This document shows positions 1-8,898 of a DNA stretch of 64,000 nucleotides, one piece after another. This DNA comes from Herbaspirillum sp. AP02 (lineage in GTDB: Bacteria; Pseudomonadota; Gammaproteobacteria; Burkholderiales; Burkholderiaceae_D): the NCBI RefSeq assembly GCF_015767275.1, contig NZ_JADWMY010000004.1, forward strand, positions 248,001 through 312,000, given 5' to 3'. The first letter of the stretch is position 1; the number at the start of each line of letters is the position of its first letter. The notes beneath the pieces are model-generated. The model ran no database searches and was not told the origin of the DNA. It saw nothing but the letters and a program-made list of their open reading frames with translations. The translations under genes were made by a program, and so were the position numbers.

Positions 1-972
1 CTGCAGCCATTCCCGCAGGTCCTGCCCTAGCGCTGCCGGCTCGTCATCGTTGAACGGTGCCAGCGTCAGACCTTGCGCATCGTCGCCACTGACCGGCGTG
101 CCCATGGCCAGATTCAGGGCCACCAGCGCCTTCTGGTACTGGCCGCTGGCACGGGCGCTCTCCAGCTCGGCCTTGGCCACAAACGTGCGGGCCTGCAGGG
201 TCTCGGGGCGCGAGCCGACGCCGCGCTGTTCACGCTTGACGGCCGTGGCCAGGACCAGGCGCGCCAGTGTTTCGCTCTGGGCACGGGCCTGCTCGCTGGC
301 CTTGCCGCTCTGGGCCTCGAAGTAAAGGCTGATGACGTTGGCCATGGCCTTCTGCAGGGTGGCGTCATGGCTGGCGGCGGCGGCTTCCAGCATGGCATCG
401 GCGGCGCGCTGGTTGGCCGCGCGCGTACCCGAGTCCAGCAGGCGCCAGGTCAGCACCGCATAGTAGTTGCGGGTGGCACGCATGCCCTCGCCCGCCGCCG
501 GGCTGGTCCAGCTCTGGCTCTGGCCGGCGCCGGCATTGATGCTGGGCAGGTAGGCCGCCCGCGCCTCGCCCACCTGGGCGGCCTGGATCTTGATGCCAGC
601 CCACGCCGCCTGGACCTGGGGATGCTGGCACAGAGCCAGATCGATGGCATCGGCCAGCGACAGCGGCTCACGCATCAGGATCGGGTCGGCGCTGCAGATC
701 AGGCGCTCCTGGTCCCCCGGCAAGGGCTTGCCATGCTCCAGCACCGGCGGTTGCGCCAGCAGCGGGTCGACCAGTGGCGTGGCCAGCTCGTCCAGCACGG
801 CCGCATGGGTACTGGGTGGCAGCATGCTGCCGGCAATGGCCAGGCTGAAGAGGACGGCGGTGAGTTCCTTGAGCAGCTTCAGGTGCCGCTCTGGTGCCAT
901 GGGCTTGGGGCGCTTCATCGGTTTCGACTGTTTCATTTGTTTCATTTGCTTGATTTTCTTCATTCGGCTCAT
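1..972 (-). CDS. TolC-family outer membrane efflux protein of a type I secretion system (3' end outside window)
   Basis: The frame is open from an ATG at 972 to the window edge (324 codons visible), so the C-terminal part is missing. An in-frame TGA lies about 30 nt upstream of 972, so the start is that ATG or one of the next few Met codons in a Lys/Met-rich lead (MSRMKKIKQMKQ). A hydrophobic signal-like segment follows at residues 37-58. The body reads as an outer membrane efflux protein: a LSLADAIDLALCQHPQ helix near residue 105, then long Ala/Gln/Glu-rich helices, as in TolC. It would form the outer membrane and periplasmic tunnel for the exporter encoded just upstream. It is the fourth gene of the minus-strand order RTX, ABC, HlyD, TolC, with an 89-nt gap after hlyD. 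The family call is firm; exact length and start are not. Confidence 0.88.
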   Translation of the reverse strand, partial: MSRMKKIKQMKQMKQSKPMKRPKPMAPERHLKLLKELTAVLFSLAIAGSMLPPSTHAAVLDELATPLVDPLLAQPPVLEHGKPLPGDQERLICSADPILMREPLSLADAIDLALCQHPQVQAAWAGIKIQAAQVGEARAAYLPSINAGAGQSQSWTSPAAGEGMRATRNYYAVLTWRLLDSGTRAANQRAADAMLEAAAASHDATLQKAMANVISLYFEAQSGKASEQARAQSETLARLVLATAVKREQRGVGSRPETLQARTFVAKAELESARASGQYQKALVALNLAMGTPVSGDDAQGLTLAPFNDDEPAALGQDLREWLQ

Positions 973-1061
973 TTGCTTAGTTCGCTTAGTTCGCGCCGTT
1001 CAGTGATCTGATACGGCTGTGGTACAGGGTCCCCGCACGGGCGGGCCGACGCCATCAACGC

Positions 1062-2405
1062 TCAACGTTCATGCAAGGCCTCCTTCTGATGGCGCAGCAG
1101 CGGCGAGAGCAGGTATTCGATGACACGTCGGCTGCCGGTCCTGATTTCCACGTTACTGGCCAGGCCCGGCGAGAGCGCCGTGCGCTGGCCGTCGATGACG
1201 ATGCTCTTGTCTTCCAGCACGATGCGCACCGAATAGACCAGACCCCGCTTCTCGTCCTGGATGGCATCGCGCGAGACATGCCGGACCTTGGCGCGCAGGG
1301 TGCCGTACTTGGTGTAGTCGTAGGCGTCCAGCTTGACTTCGGCATCCTGGCCGACCTGGACGAAGCCGACATCCTTGTTCTCCAGGAAGGCTTCGATCTC
1401 CAACTCCTTGTCTTCCGGCACGATCTGCATGAGCGGCTGCGCGGCCGGCACCACGCCGCCTACGGTATGGACGGTCAGTTGCTGCACCGTCCCGGTCACC
1501 GGCGCGGTGAGCCTGAGCAGGCGGCTGTGTTCTTCGGCACGACGCTGGTCCTGCTGCGCGGCTTCGATGATCTTCTCGGCGTCGACGCGACTGTCGTGGG
1601 CTTCCTTCTGGGTCTGCGCGATCAGCGCGGCACGCTGGTTGCGGGCGTCAGACAGTTGGCCCTGCAGATCAATGCGGGCCTGCTCCCGTTCCAGCCAGGC
1701 ATGCTGGGAGACGGTGCGGTCGGCCATCAGCGCCTGGTAGTCGCGGGCGCGCTGGGTTGCCAGGCGCAGGGCCGAGCCATAGCGCCAGACCTCGTCGTCC
1801 AGGCGCGCCAGGCGGGCACGCACCTCCTGGTACTGCCCCATCATCTGGCTGCGTACCGAGGCCCACTGCGCCGGCGACACGCCCTCCACCTTGGCCAGCT
1901 CGGGCGGATGCTGGTTCTGCACGGCCTCCATCAGGGCGGCCGCGCGCGCCGCCTGCAGCCGCGCCTGCGCCACCGCATCGGCGGCCTTGTCGCGTTCGGC
2001 ATCGCTGTTGCTGGAGTCCAGTGCGATCAAGAGATCACCCGCCTCCACGCGCTGCCCCTCGGTGACGAACAGACCCTTGACGCTGGCCAGATCGACCGAG
2101 GCGACGGTCTTCACGCGAGCGGTCGGAATGAGCTTGCCGTTGGCGCTGACGATGATGTCGATCTGGCCCACCACCGACCACACCACAGTGAAGACCACGA
2201 TGCCCACGATCAGACGCGCACTCCAGATCAGGCTGCGTGAGCCGGGGGATTCCTGCAGGGCCAGTGCGGCGGGCAGGAATTCGGCCTCCTGCCGGTTGTA
2301 GAAATCGGTGGGCAGCGTATGCCGGGCTGTCCAGTGGTGTCGAAACGCCCGTGCATAACGGCCACCCAGATCGCCCCAGGCTTGACGACGATGACGCATC
2401 TTCAT
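1062..2405 (-). CDS. HlyD-family periplasmic adaptor of type I secretion
   Basis: A 447-residue membrane fusion protein, the usual length for HlyD/PrtE. A short cytoplasmic N-terminus is followed by one membrane segment at about residues 60-80 (LIVGIVVFTVVWSVVG). Next come a lipoyl-like half motif (VEAGDLLIALD), a long coiled coil at about 130-300, the second lipoyl half and a beta-barrel region (DVGFVQVGQDAEVKLDAY). The C-terminal SRRVIEYLLSP ending is typical of HlyD adaptors. It bridges the inner-membrane ABC exporter and the TolC-like tunnel. The start ATG overlaps the stop of the ABC gene by 4 nt (ATGA), indicating translational coupling. Confidence 0.95.
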   Translation of the reverse strand: MKMRHRRQAWGDLGGRYARAFRHHWTARHTLPTDFYNRQEAEFLPAALALQESPGSRSLIWSARLIVGIVVFTVVWSVVGQIDIIVSANGKLIPTARVKTVASVDLASVKGLFVTEGQRVEAGDLLIALDSSNSDAERDKAADAVAQARLQAARAAALMEAVQNQHPPELAKVEGVSPAQWASVRSQMMGQYQEVRARLARLDDEVWRYGSALRLATQRARDYQALMADRTVSQHAWLEREQARIDLQGQLSDARNQRAALIAQTQKEAHDSRVDAEKIIEAAQQDQRRAEEHSRLLRLTAPVTGTVQQLTVHTVGGVVPAAQPLMQIVPEDKELEIEAFLENKDVGFVQVGQDAEVKLDAYDYTKYGTLRAKVRHVSRDAIQDEKRGLVYSVRIVLEDKSIVIDGQRTALSPGLASNVEIRTGSRRVIEYLLSPLLRHQKEALHER

Positions 2406-4603
2406 GCTGCGCCCTTCTCGACCACGGTCACGTCCTGGACCGGCATCGCCGCCTGGCGGCTCTGCAGTCCGTGGAGATGGGCGTAGATGCCATCGGGCCG
2501 CGCCAGCAGTTCGGCATGCGGGCCGCTTTCGGCAATGCGTCCCTGCTCCATCACGACGATGCGGTCGGCGTCGCGCACCGCCGAGAGCCGGTGCGCAATG
2601 ATCAGCACGGTGCGGCCGGCGCAGATCTGGCGCATGTTGTCCTGGATGATCTTTTCGGACTCATAGTCCAGCGCGCTGGTGGCCTCGTCGAAGATGAGGA
2701 TGCCGGGGTTGGTGATCAGGGCGCGGGCAATCGCGATGCGCTGCCGCTGACCACCAGACAGTCCACTACCCTGCTCGCCGACCACGGTGTCGTAGCCTTC
2801 GGGGAGTTCGCAGATGAAGTCATGGGCACCGGCCAGGCGGGCGGCAGCGATGATGTCCTCGATCGGGAGTGCCGGATCGGCCAGGGCGATGTTGTCGCGG
2901 ATGGAGCGGGAGAACAGCGTGCTCTCCTGCAGTACCACGCCGATCTGTCGGCGCAGCGAGGCGGTATCGATGACGGCGATGTCCTGGCCGTCCACGCTGA
3001 TGCGACCGCTGTCGCAGAGGTAGAGCCGCTGTACCAGCCGCGCCAGCGTGCTCTTGCCGGAGCCGGAACGGCCGACCACGCCGATGACTTCGCCCGGCGC
3101 GATCTCCAGCGACACCGAGTGGATCACCGGCGGGCTTTCCGGGCGATAACGGAAGGACACCTGGTCGAAGCTGATGGCCCCGCTCACCTGCGGCAGCCGG
3201 GTGCGATTGCCGCCGACCTCGGCGCGGGCGTCCAGCACATCGGCCAGCCGGCTCATGGAGATGCCGACCTGCTGGAAATCGTTCCACAGCTGCGCCATGC
3301 GCAGGATCGGCGAGGCCACCTGCCCGGCCAGCATGTTGAAGGCCACCAGCTCGCCCACGGTCAACTCGTTCTTGACCACCAGCAACGCCCCCAGCCACAT
3401 GATGCCCACGGTCACCAGCTTGCTCACCAGGGTGACGCCACCGCTGGCCAGCAGGCCGATATTGGTGCTGCCCAGGCTGGCGGCGACATAGGCGGCCAGT
3501 TGCTTGTCCCAGCGCTGCTGCCAGCGCGGTTCCACTGCCATCGACTTGACGGTGTCCATGCCGGTCAGGGTCTCCACCAGGAAGGACTGGTTCTCGGCGT
3601 TCTTGTTGAACTTGTCGTTCAGACGCGCCCGCAGCATGGGCGTGAAGACCAGCGACAACGCCAGATACAGCGGGATCGAGGCCAGCACGATCAGGCTCAG
3701 GGTCACGCTGTACCACAGCATCACGCCCAGGAAGATGAAGGAAAACACGATATCCAGCACCAGCGTCATGGCATTGCTGGTGAGGAAGGAGCGGATGTTC
3801 TCCAACTCGCGGATGCGCGCAATCGAATCGCCGGCGCGGCGCGCCTGGAAGTAGCCGATAGGCAGGCTCAGCAGATGGGCGAACAGGCGCGAACCCAGTT
3901 CGACATCGATCTTGCTGCTGGTATGGGCGAACACGGCAGTGCGGATGCCGGTCAGCGCGGCCTCGAACAGGGTCGCGGCCAGCAGCGCCACGGCAATCAC
4001 GTTGAGCGTCATCATGGCGTGATTGACCAGTACCTTGTCCATCACCACCTGGAAGAACAAGGGCGTCACCAGGCCGAGAATCTGCAGCACCAACGAGATC
4101 ACCAGCACCTCGACCAGCACCTTGCGATACTTGATCACGGCCGGGATGAACCACGAGAAATCGAAACGTGCCGATTCGCCCGCATAGCTGGCCTTGCTGG
4201 TCACCAGAATCACCCGACTTGACCACATCGATTCGAAATCGCGTCGCGCCATCACCTGTGGCGACTGCCCGGGCCGCTGGATGAGGATGCGCAGGCTGCC
4301 CCAGTCCCTGGCCTGCCCCTGCTCCAGTTTGGCGACAATGAAATATCGGCCCTGGCGGTCGATGCCGATGGCCGGCAAGGGCGTGCGTTCCAGCCGCTTG
4401 CGCTCCTGGGTGATGCAGCGCGCACTCATGCCCAGGGCGCGCGCACCCAGCAAAAGCTTGTCCAGGGTGAAGGGCTCGCGCCCGAACTGGTGCTGCAACT
4501 GCGCCGGATCGGTGGCGATGCCGTGCAGGCGCGCCATCATCATCAGGCACTGCAAACCACTGTCGTTGCCTGCCTGACCGGGATCCTTGTCGGACTGATT
4601 CAT
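2402..4603 (-). CDS. Type I secretion ABC exporter with C39-like (non-catalytic) N-terminal domain
   Basis: A 733-residue HlyB/PrtD-type half-transporter. I chose the ATG at 4603 (MNQSDKDPG), which has a GGAAA ribosome site 4-5 nt upstream; an upstream in-frame Met at 4702 would add 33 unconserved residues. Residues 1-130 are a C39-like domain. The position of the catalytic Cys in the usual D-C-G motif is Ser15 (NDSGLQCL), so it should dock substrate rather than cleave a leader. Six membrane helices span about 150-430. The ATPase domain has Walker A GRSGSGKST near 510, signature LSGGQRQR near 613, Walker B ILIFDEATSALD near 635 and an H-loop (IIAHRLS). It would export the RTX protein encoded immediately upstream. 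Confidence 0.95.
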   Translation of the reverse strand: MNQSDKDPGQAGNDSGLQCLMMMARLHGIATDPAQLQHQFGREPFTLDKLLLGARALGMSARCITQERKRLERTPLPAIGIDRQGRYFIVAKLEQGQARDWGSLRILIQRPGQSPQVMARRDFESMWSSRVILVTSKASYAGESARFDFSWFIPAVIKYRKVLVEVLVISLVLQILGLVTPLFFQVVMDKVLVNHAMMTLNVIAVALLAATLFEAALTGIRTAVFAHTSSKIDVELGSRLFAHLLSLPIGYFQARRAGDSIARIRELENIRSFLTSNAMTLVLDIVFSFIFLGVMLWYSVTLSLIVLASIPLYLALSLVFTPMLRARLNDKFNKNAENQSFLVETLTGMDTVKSMAVEPRWQQRWDKQLAAYVAASLGSTNIGLLASGGVTLVSKLVTVGIMWLGALLVVKNELTVGELVAFNMLAGQVASPILRMAQLWNDFQQVGISMSRLADVLDARAEVGGNRTRLPQVSGAISFDQVSFRYRPESPPVIHSVSLEIAPGEVIGVVGRSGSGKSTLARLVQRLYLCDSGRISVDGQDIAVIDTASLRRQIGVVLQESTLFSRSIRDNIALADPALPIEDIIAAARLAGAHDFICELPEGYDTVVGEQGSGLSGGQRQRIAIARALITNPGILIFDEATSALDYESEKIIQDNMRQICAGRTVLIIAHRLSAVRDADRIVVMEQGRIAESGPHAELLARPDGIYAHLHGLQSRQAAMPVQDVTVVEKGAA

Positions 4604-4703
4604 AAATTTCCGGGTTCTTGAATAAATACTTCGCGTGGATTGCCATCGCAATCGGCACGCACTGCCCCGCCCTGCCTGCGCGCAGGAGACGCAGGAGGTC
4701 ACC

Positions 4704-4723
4704 GCCGGGCCATCAGGCCCGGC
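4704..4723 (-). other. Strong intercistronic hairpin between the RTX and exporter genes
   Basis: A perfect 8-bp GC stem (GCCGGGCC / GGCCCGGC) with a 4-nt loop lies in the 151-nt gap between the RTX stop and the exporter start. There is no U-tract on either side, so it is not a classical terminator. In known RTX operons (hlyCA-BD) an intercistronic structure reduces exporter expression relative to the abundant substrate. The same role is inferred here, as a partial attenuator or an RNA-stabilising 3' end. Confidence 0.55.
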
Positions 4724-4754
4724 GTCGGGTACTGCTATTGCCGCTGGATCAGAC

Positions 4755-7700
4755 TCAGTGGGTGACGGTCATCAGCACCTTGTCCTGGCTGGACTGCCCG
4801 TTGGCCCAGGAGGTCTGGGTAGCGGCGGGCGGTGCGAAGCTGGCCATGGCCTGCACCAGCTTGTCGACATCGCTGTCGTAGAGGGTATTGCCGTCGGCGG
4901 TCTTGATGCGCTCGATGCGGTTGTCGGTACCGCTGGTGCCGCCCACGTACCAATCCTTCACCGTCACGCGGTCACTGCTGCCCATGACATCGATGCGCAG
5001 GTCGTTGCCGGCCTTGCTGAACCAGAGGTTGTTCTGGTTGATGTCGGTCAGTTTCAGCATGTCCACATTGCCGCTTGTCTTGTCGCTGTCGACGATGATG
5101 TCGCGGCCATCGCCCCGGCTGAACACATAGGTGTCGTTGCCGGCTTCGCCGATGAGGGTGTCGTTGCCCTTGCCACCCTTGATGAGATTGTCGCCACGAT
5201 TGCCGGTGAGGATGTTGTCCAGCTCGTTGCCGATGGCCTCCATGTCCTGGTCGCGCAACTTGATCGGATCAAGGATGTAGATCATGCTGCGGCCGACCAC
5301 ATCGGCGGCATTGCGCAACTCCGCCAGCGTGAGATAGCGACAGCCATCGGTGGACTGCCCACGTCCCGAATCGGCAATGTAGAAGCCGGCCACCTCGCCG
5401 GTGCTGGCGTCGCAGGCCACACCGGTGACGGTCACCTTGTGATTGATTTGCCCCCCCTCGATGTACTCCGGTACGCCCCACAGCTTGCCGGCATTGACCG
5501 AGAGCATCACGCCGCGCCCATCCTTGACCAACTCGGCCATGCGCTGGATGTCGAAGCCGTTGCGATTCTCCGCGCGCAGACCGAAGCTCTGGAGCATGGC
5601 CACCTGGGAGGTCTGGTTGCTGGAGCCGCGCGTGCCTTCGTCCGGGGAAGAGGTGTTGCACCAGCCGTTGGCGATGGCCTTCCTCACCACGTCGCCTTCG
5701 GTCACCGATTGATCGGCCATGATGCAGACGTTGGCCACGCTGGTCTCGCTGCAGGTACCCTTGTAACCCGGCACCTCATCGCCCTGGGAATAATCCAGCA
5801 GGTAGAAGCGGGGCGAGCCATAGGTCAGCATCTGCGTGCCATTGATGGTTTCGCGTTCCGGCTTGCTGGCATCCATGAGGGTCAGGTTTTCCAGGTTCGC
5901 ACCCAGGGTGTAGCTGATGCGGGAAACCACGGTGTCGATACCTTCGCCGGCATTTTCGATGATCTTGTCGGCGACGTTGTCGACCATGTAGGTGTCGTTG
6001 CCGCGACCGCCGATCATCGTATCCACGCCCTTGCCGCCATCCAGCACGTTGTCGCCACTGTTGCCGGTCAGCAGGTTGTCGCGGGCATTGCCGATGGCAT
6101 CGAAATTGCCGCCTTCGGTCAGGCGCAGATCTTCCACCTCGGCCATGATCTTGTAGGTGCAGGAGGCAATGACAGTGTCGTGGCCTTCGTTGGCGTTCTC
6201 GACGACGCGGTCATTGACGTTGTCGACGACGTAGATGTCGTCGCCCTTGCCGCCTAGCATGAGGTCTTCTCCGGTACCGCCATCGAGCAGGTCATTGCCC
6301 ACCCCGCCGTAGAGACTGTCCTTGCCGGCACCCCCATAGAGCAGATCGTCGCCGCCGACGTCATTGTTCGGCGAGCCATAGGCCAGCCTGGAGTCGCCAT
6401 AGAGTTCGTCGTCGCCATCGCCGCCCATGAGCAGGTCGTTCCCCTCTTCGCCGAAGAGTATGTCGTTGCCCTCGCCACCATACAGCTTGTCGTTGCCGCT
6501 TCCACCGCGCATGCGGTCATCGCCCGTGCCGCCCCACATCTGGTCGTTGCCGAAGCCGCCGTTCATGGTGTCGTTGCCGGCGCCGCCATCCATCACGTCG
6601 TCGTCAGTCTGCCCCGGCAACAGCGTCTGCTGCACGTTGCCGAAAAGCTGGTAGCCATACATGAGGTCATCGCCATCGCCCCCCGAAAGGATGTCGTTGC
6701 CCAGGCCACCGGACAGAGTGTCCTTGCCGGCCCCACCCACCAGCAGGTCATTGCCGCTGTCGCCGTCGAGGCGGTCATCGCCGTCTTCTCCGTAGAGTTT
6801 GTCGTCGCCTTCCCGCCCGAGCAGGGTGTCGTTGCCGGTACCGCCCCACATGGTGTCGTCGCTGGCGCCGCCGATGATGACATCGTCGCCACCACCACCG
6901 GCAAAACGGGTGAAGCGGGGCCGGCTGCGACGAATGCCCTCATCCAGCCCGGAGCCCCAGTCGTCGAGGTGGTCATTGCCGTCGGTGCCGATGAGCAGGC
7001 CCGGCTCACTGGCCTTGGTCTTGAGGTCGCCAGGTTTGAAGGCGACGGTGCGACCGGAGTCCAGCTTCAAGGCGTTATCGTTGTCACGCAGGCTGCGGAA
7101 GTTGCTCTCGGGGACCTCCGGCAGCTTCGGTGCGGCAGCCACCGACGTAGCCGGCAGCGCAATGGCCGCGCCCAGCGCCACGGCCGGGGTCTGCACCGCG
7201 CCCGCTCCGCCTGACTTGACCGCTTTGTGGTCGGCTTCCACCAAGGCGGGCTTGGTCGCGACTACAGTCGGCGTCACAGTCGATGTCACCGCAGGTTTCA
7301 CCACCGGCGACACCATTGGCGACTCCGGCGGCTTGACCAAGGGCGCAATCACCGGCGCAACCACGGGGGACGCCACCGGTTTGAGCGTCGGTTCAGGCGC
7401 TGGCTTGGCTAGCGGCACCAGCTTGGGTGCGGACGATGGGACAAGGCTGGACACCGGGACCGGCACGCAATCGGAAAACTCGATGATGACGCCAGGAGGA
7501 AAAGCCTGCGACAGCGGCACCACCTCCTTGGTGATGATCCATGGCTTGGTCGCGCCCTGCTTGGGCGTGGGAACGACACTCTGGACCGCTGGACAGACGC
7601 TCGCCGGCATCAACGGACATGGGCTGGCATTCATGGGCGCAGAGGCCTGCGCCGGCTTCGGCAGGGGCAGGTTCACCGGCGTGGGCAGCGGCGCACGAGC

Positions 7701-8204
7701 GATCACCGACATCGGTGCGCCCCCGGCCAGGGGCGGGGTGGCAGCTGGCTTGGCGCCGGCAGGTCGGACAACCACGATGGGCGAGTTCCGCAGGGGGCCC
7801 GGCGTCCAAGCCACCGGCAGGGAATCGGCCAGCGCCGTGCTGGTCACGCCCAGGCGAATGGTGCCGCTGCTCCACGCGGACGGACGGGCGGGCGCGGCAC
7901 CGGCTGCCGCGAACGCATGCTGCGGCTCGGCCAGCGCAAATTCGCTGGCCGCCCGCGCCGACGGTTCACGCCTGCCTGCGGGAAGCTGGCGGCTGGCCAC
8001 CCGCGGTCTGCTGTCGCTGCCGGCTGAACGTTGCCCGGCAAAGGCGCTGGTCGGCAGGATGCCGTCCAGCGCCGCACCGCCCGTGCCGTGGAAGGTCGAT
8101 GTGCTGGTCACGGGCCCGATGGCGCTCTTGCGACTGCGGGCAGACGATGGTGGCGTGGCAGATGCCAACGTACTCTTCCGATTGCTTGTGATGGTGATAG
8201 ACAT
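4755..8204 (-). CDS. Large RTX calcium-binding secreted protein with embedded papain-like/C39-like peptidase domain
   Basis: 1149 residues from the ATG at 8204, which has an AGGGA ribosome site 7 nt upstream; an ATG at 8342 would add 46 unlikely residues. The N-terminal ~350 residues are low-complexity, Pro/Ala/Val-rich and lack a Sec signal. Nonapeptide repeats (GGxGxDxLx) run at about 405-660, with a short second block at 703-741 and a third at 990-1031. Between blocks two and three sits a domain with Cys818 (GTCSETSVANV), His922 (NHKVTVTGV) and Asp945 (IADSGRG), the order of a papain/C39-like triad. The C-terminal ~115 residues end in an aliphatic tail, as in C-terminal type I secretion signals. 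It is the first gene of the secretion operon and its obvious substrate. No HlyC-type acyltransferase is adjacent, so a pore-forming toxin is not indicated. Its target is unknown. Confidence 0.88.
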   Translation of the reverse strand: MSITITSNRKSTLASATPPSSARSRKSAIGPVTSTSTFHGTGGAALDGILPTSAFAGQRSAGSDSRPRVASRQLPAGRREPSARAASEFALAEPQHAFAAAGAAPARPSAWSSGTIRLGVTSTALADSLPVAWTPGPLRNSPIVVVRPAGAKPAATPPLAGGAPMSVIARAPLPTPVNLPLPKPAQASAPMNASPCPLMPASVCPAVQSVVPTPKQGATKPWIITKEVVPLSQAFPPGVIIEFSDCVPVPVSSLVPSSAPKLVPLAKPAPEPTLKPVASPVVAPVIAPLVKPPESPMVSPVVKPAVTSTVTPTVVATKPALVEADHKAVKSGGAGAVQTPAVALGAAIALPATSVAAAPKLPEVPESNFRSLRDNDNALKLDSGRTVAFKPGDLKTKASEPGLLIGTDGNDHLDDWGSGLDEGIRRSRPRFTRFAGGGGDDVIIGGASDDTMWGGTGNDTLLGREGDDKLYGEDGDDRLDGDSGNDLLVGGAGKDTLSGGLGNDILSGGDGDDLMYGYQLFGNVQQTLLPGQTDDDVMDGGAGNDTMNGGFGNDQMWGGTGDDRMRGGSGNDKLYGGEGNDILFGEEGNDLLMGGDGDDELYGDSRLAYGSPNNDVGGDDLLYGGAGKDSLYGGVGNDLLDGGTGEDLMLGGKGDDIYVVDNVNDRVVENANEGHDTVIASCTYKIMAEVEDLRLTEGGNFDAIGNARDNLLTGNSGDNVLDGGKGVDTMIGGRGNDTYMVDNVADKIIENAGEGIDTVVSRISYTLGANLENLTLMDASKPERETINGTQMLTYGSPRFYLLDYSQGDEVPGYKGTCSETSVANVCIMADQSVTEGDVVRKAIANGWCNTSSPDEGTRGSSNQTSQVAMLQSFGLRAENRNGFDIQRMAELVKDGRGVMLSVNAGKLWGVPEYIEGGQINHKVTVTGVACDASTGEVAGFYIADSGRGQSTDGCRYLTLAELRNAADVVGRSMIYILDPIKLRDQDMEAIGNELDNILTGNRGDNLIKGGKGNDTLIGEAGNDTYVFSRGDGRDIIVDSDKTSGNVDMLKLTDINQNNLWFSKAGNDLRIDVMGSSDRVTVKDWYVGGTSGTDNRIERIKTADGNTLYDSDVDKLVQAMASFAPPAATQTSWANGQSSQDKVLMTVTH

Positions 8205-8898
8205 AATGTTTTCCCTGAGCTGTGTGACATGGAGGAGATGACACGGACGAGCTTTTCTCGCGGCCCTGGCGCGGGGGACCCACATGATCCGCAAAGACGA
8301 CGGGACGAGGTGGAAGCTCGTCCGTTTGTCTTGGTTTTTCATGCGTTGATCGTGCAGATCTGTTCATGGCCTGCTCGTATCGATCAAGCTCATTCCGAGT
8401 TTTCCAGTTTCAAAATTCTTCCTGTTTTGTCCCGCGCCCATTCAATCGAAGCTTGCTAACGGCGACAATCGCACCATGGTGATGCTTGTTCATTTACGAG
8501 AATTTGTTTATGAAGGGCTTATCGGTGCATAAATGAAGAATCCTTCATGCAAGGAAAACACGACCCTTAAAACCACTGGAATGCGGCGGGACAGACTTAT
8601 TTTTGAAATCTCTTCAGCTGAATGTTTGTGCAATTCCCGGATGAGAAAAAAACTTCATGTCATCGGCAAATTAAAAGACGTTTCCTGCATGTCTGGGGCG
8701 ATGGGCAGGATGCAGTTCTCGGCACTGCGGACGTTATCGATGACGGGGCGGCGAGGCAAGAAAGGAGGTGCGGCGCGCAATGAGGAGGGGCAGGCAATCG
8801 CGCGAAGAATGCTGCTGGCGCAATGGCAAAACAGCCCCTGGATGGCAGGAGCTGTCTTGGGGGAGACGGTCAGGCGGGCGGGAGGAATGCCGCCGATG
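8205..8898. promoter_or_regulatory. Gap of ~690 nt upstream of the RTX operon and downstream of the porin gene
   Basis: No convincing gene is seen. The part at about 8330-8700 is visibly more AT-rich than its surroundings, with many T- and A-runs, and must hold the promoter of the minus-strand secretion operon. I could not fix -35/-10 boxes. At 8533-8548 there is a perfect inverted repeat ATGAAG-AATC-CTTCAT, with another ATGAAG at about 8510. This is a plausible operator or small hairpin, nothing more certain. Confidence 0.4.

Noticed and set aside
2237-6257. Long plus-strand frames across the secretion operon (over 500 and 600 codons)
   Set aside because: They are shadows of the exporter and RTX genes; the translations are Gly/His/Asp-rich without domains.
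6220-6990. Repetitive DNA pattern resembling a tandem repeat or array
   Set aside because: It is the coding periodicity of RTX nonapeptides, not a DNA-level repeat or CRISPR; no CRISPR-like spacer/repeat pattern was seen anywhere.
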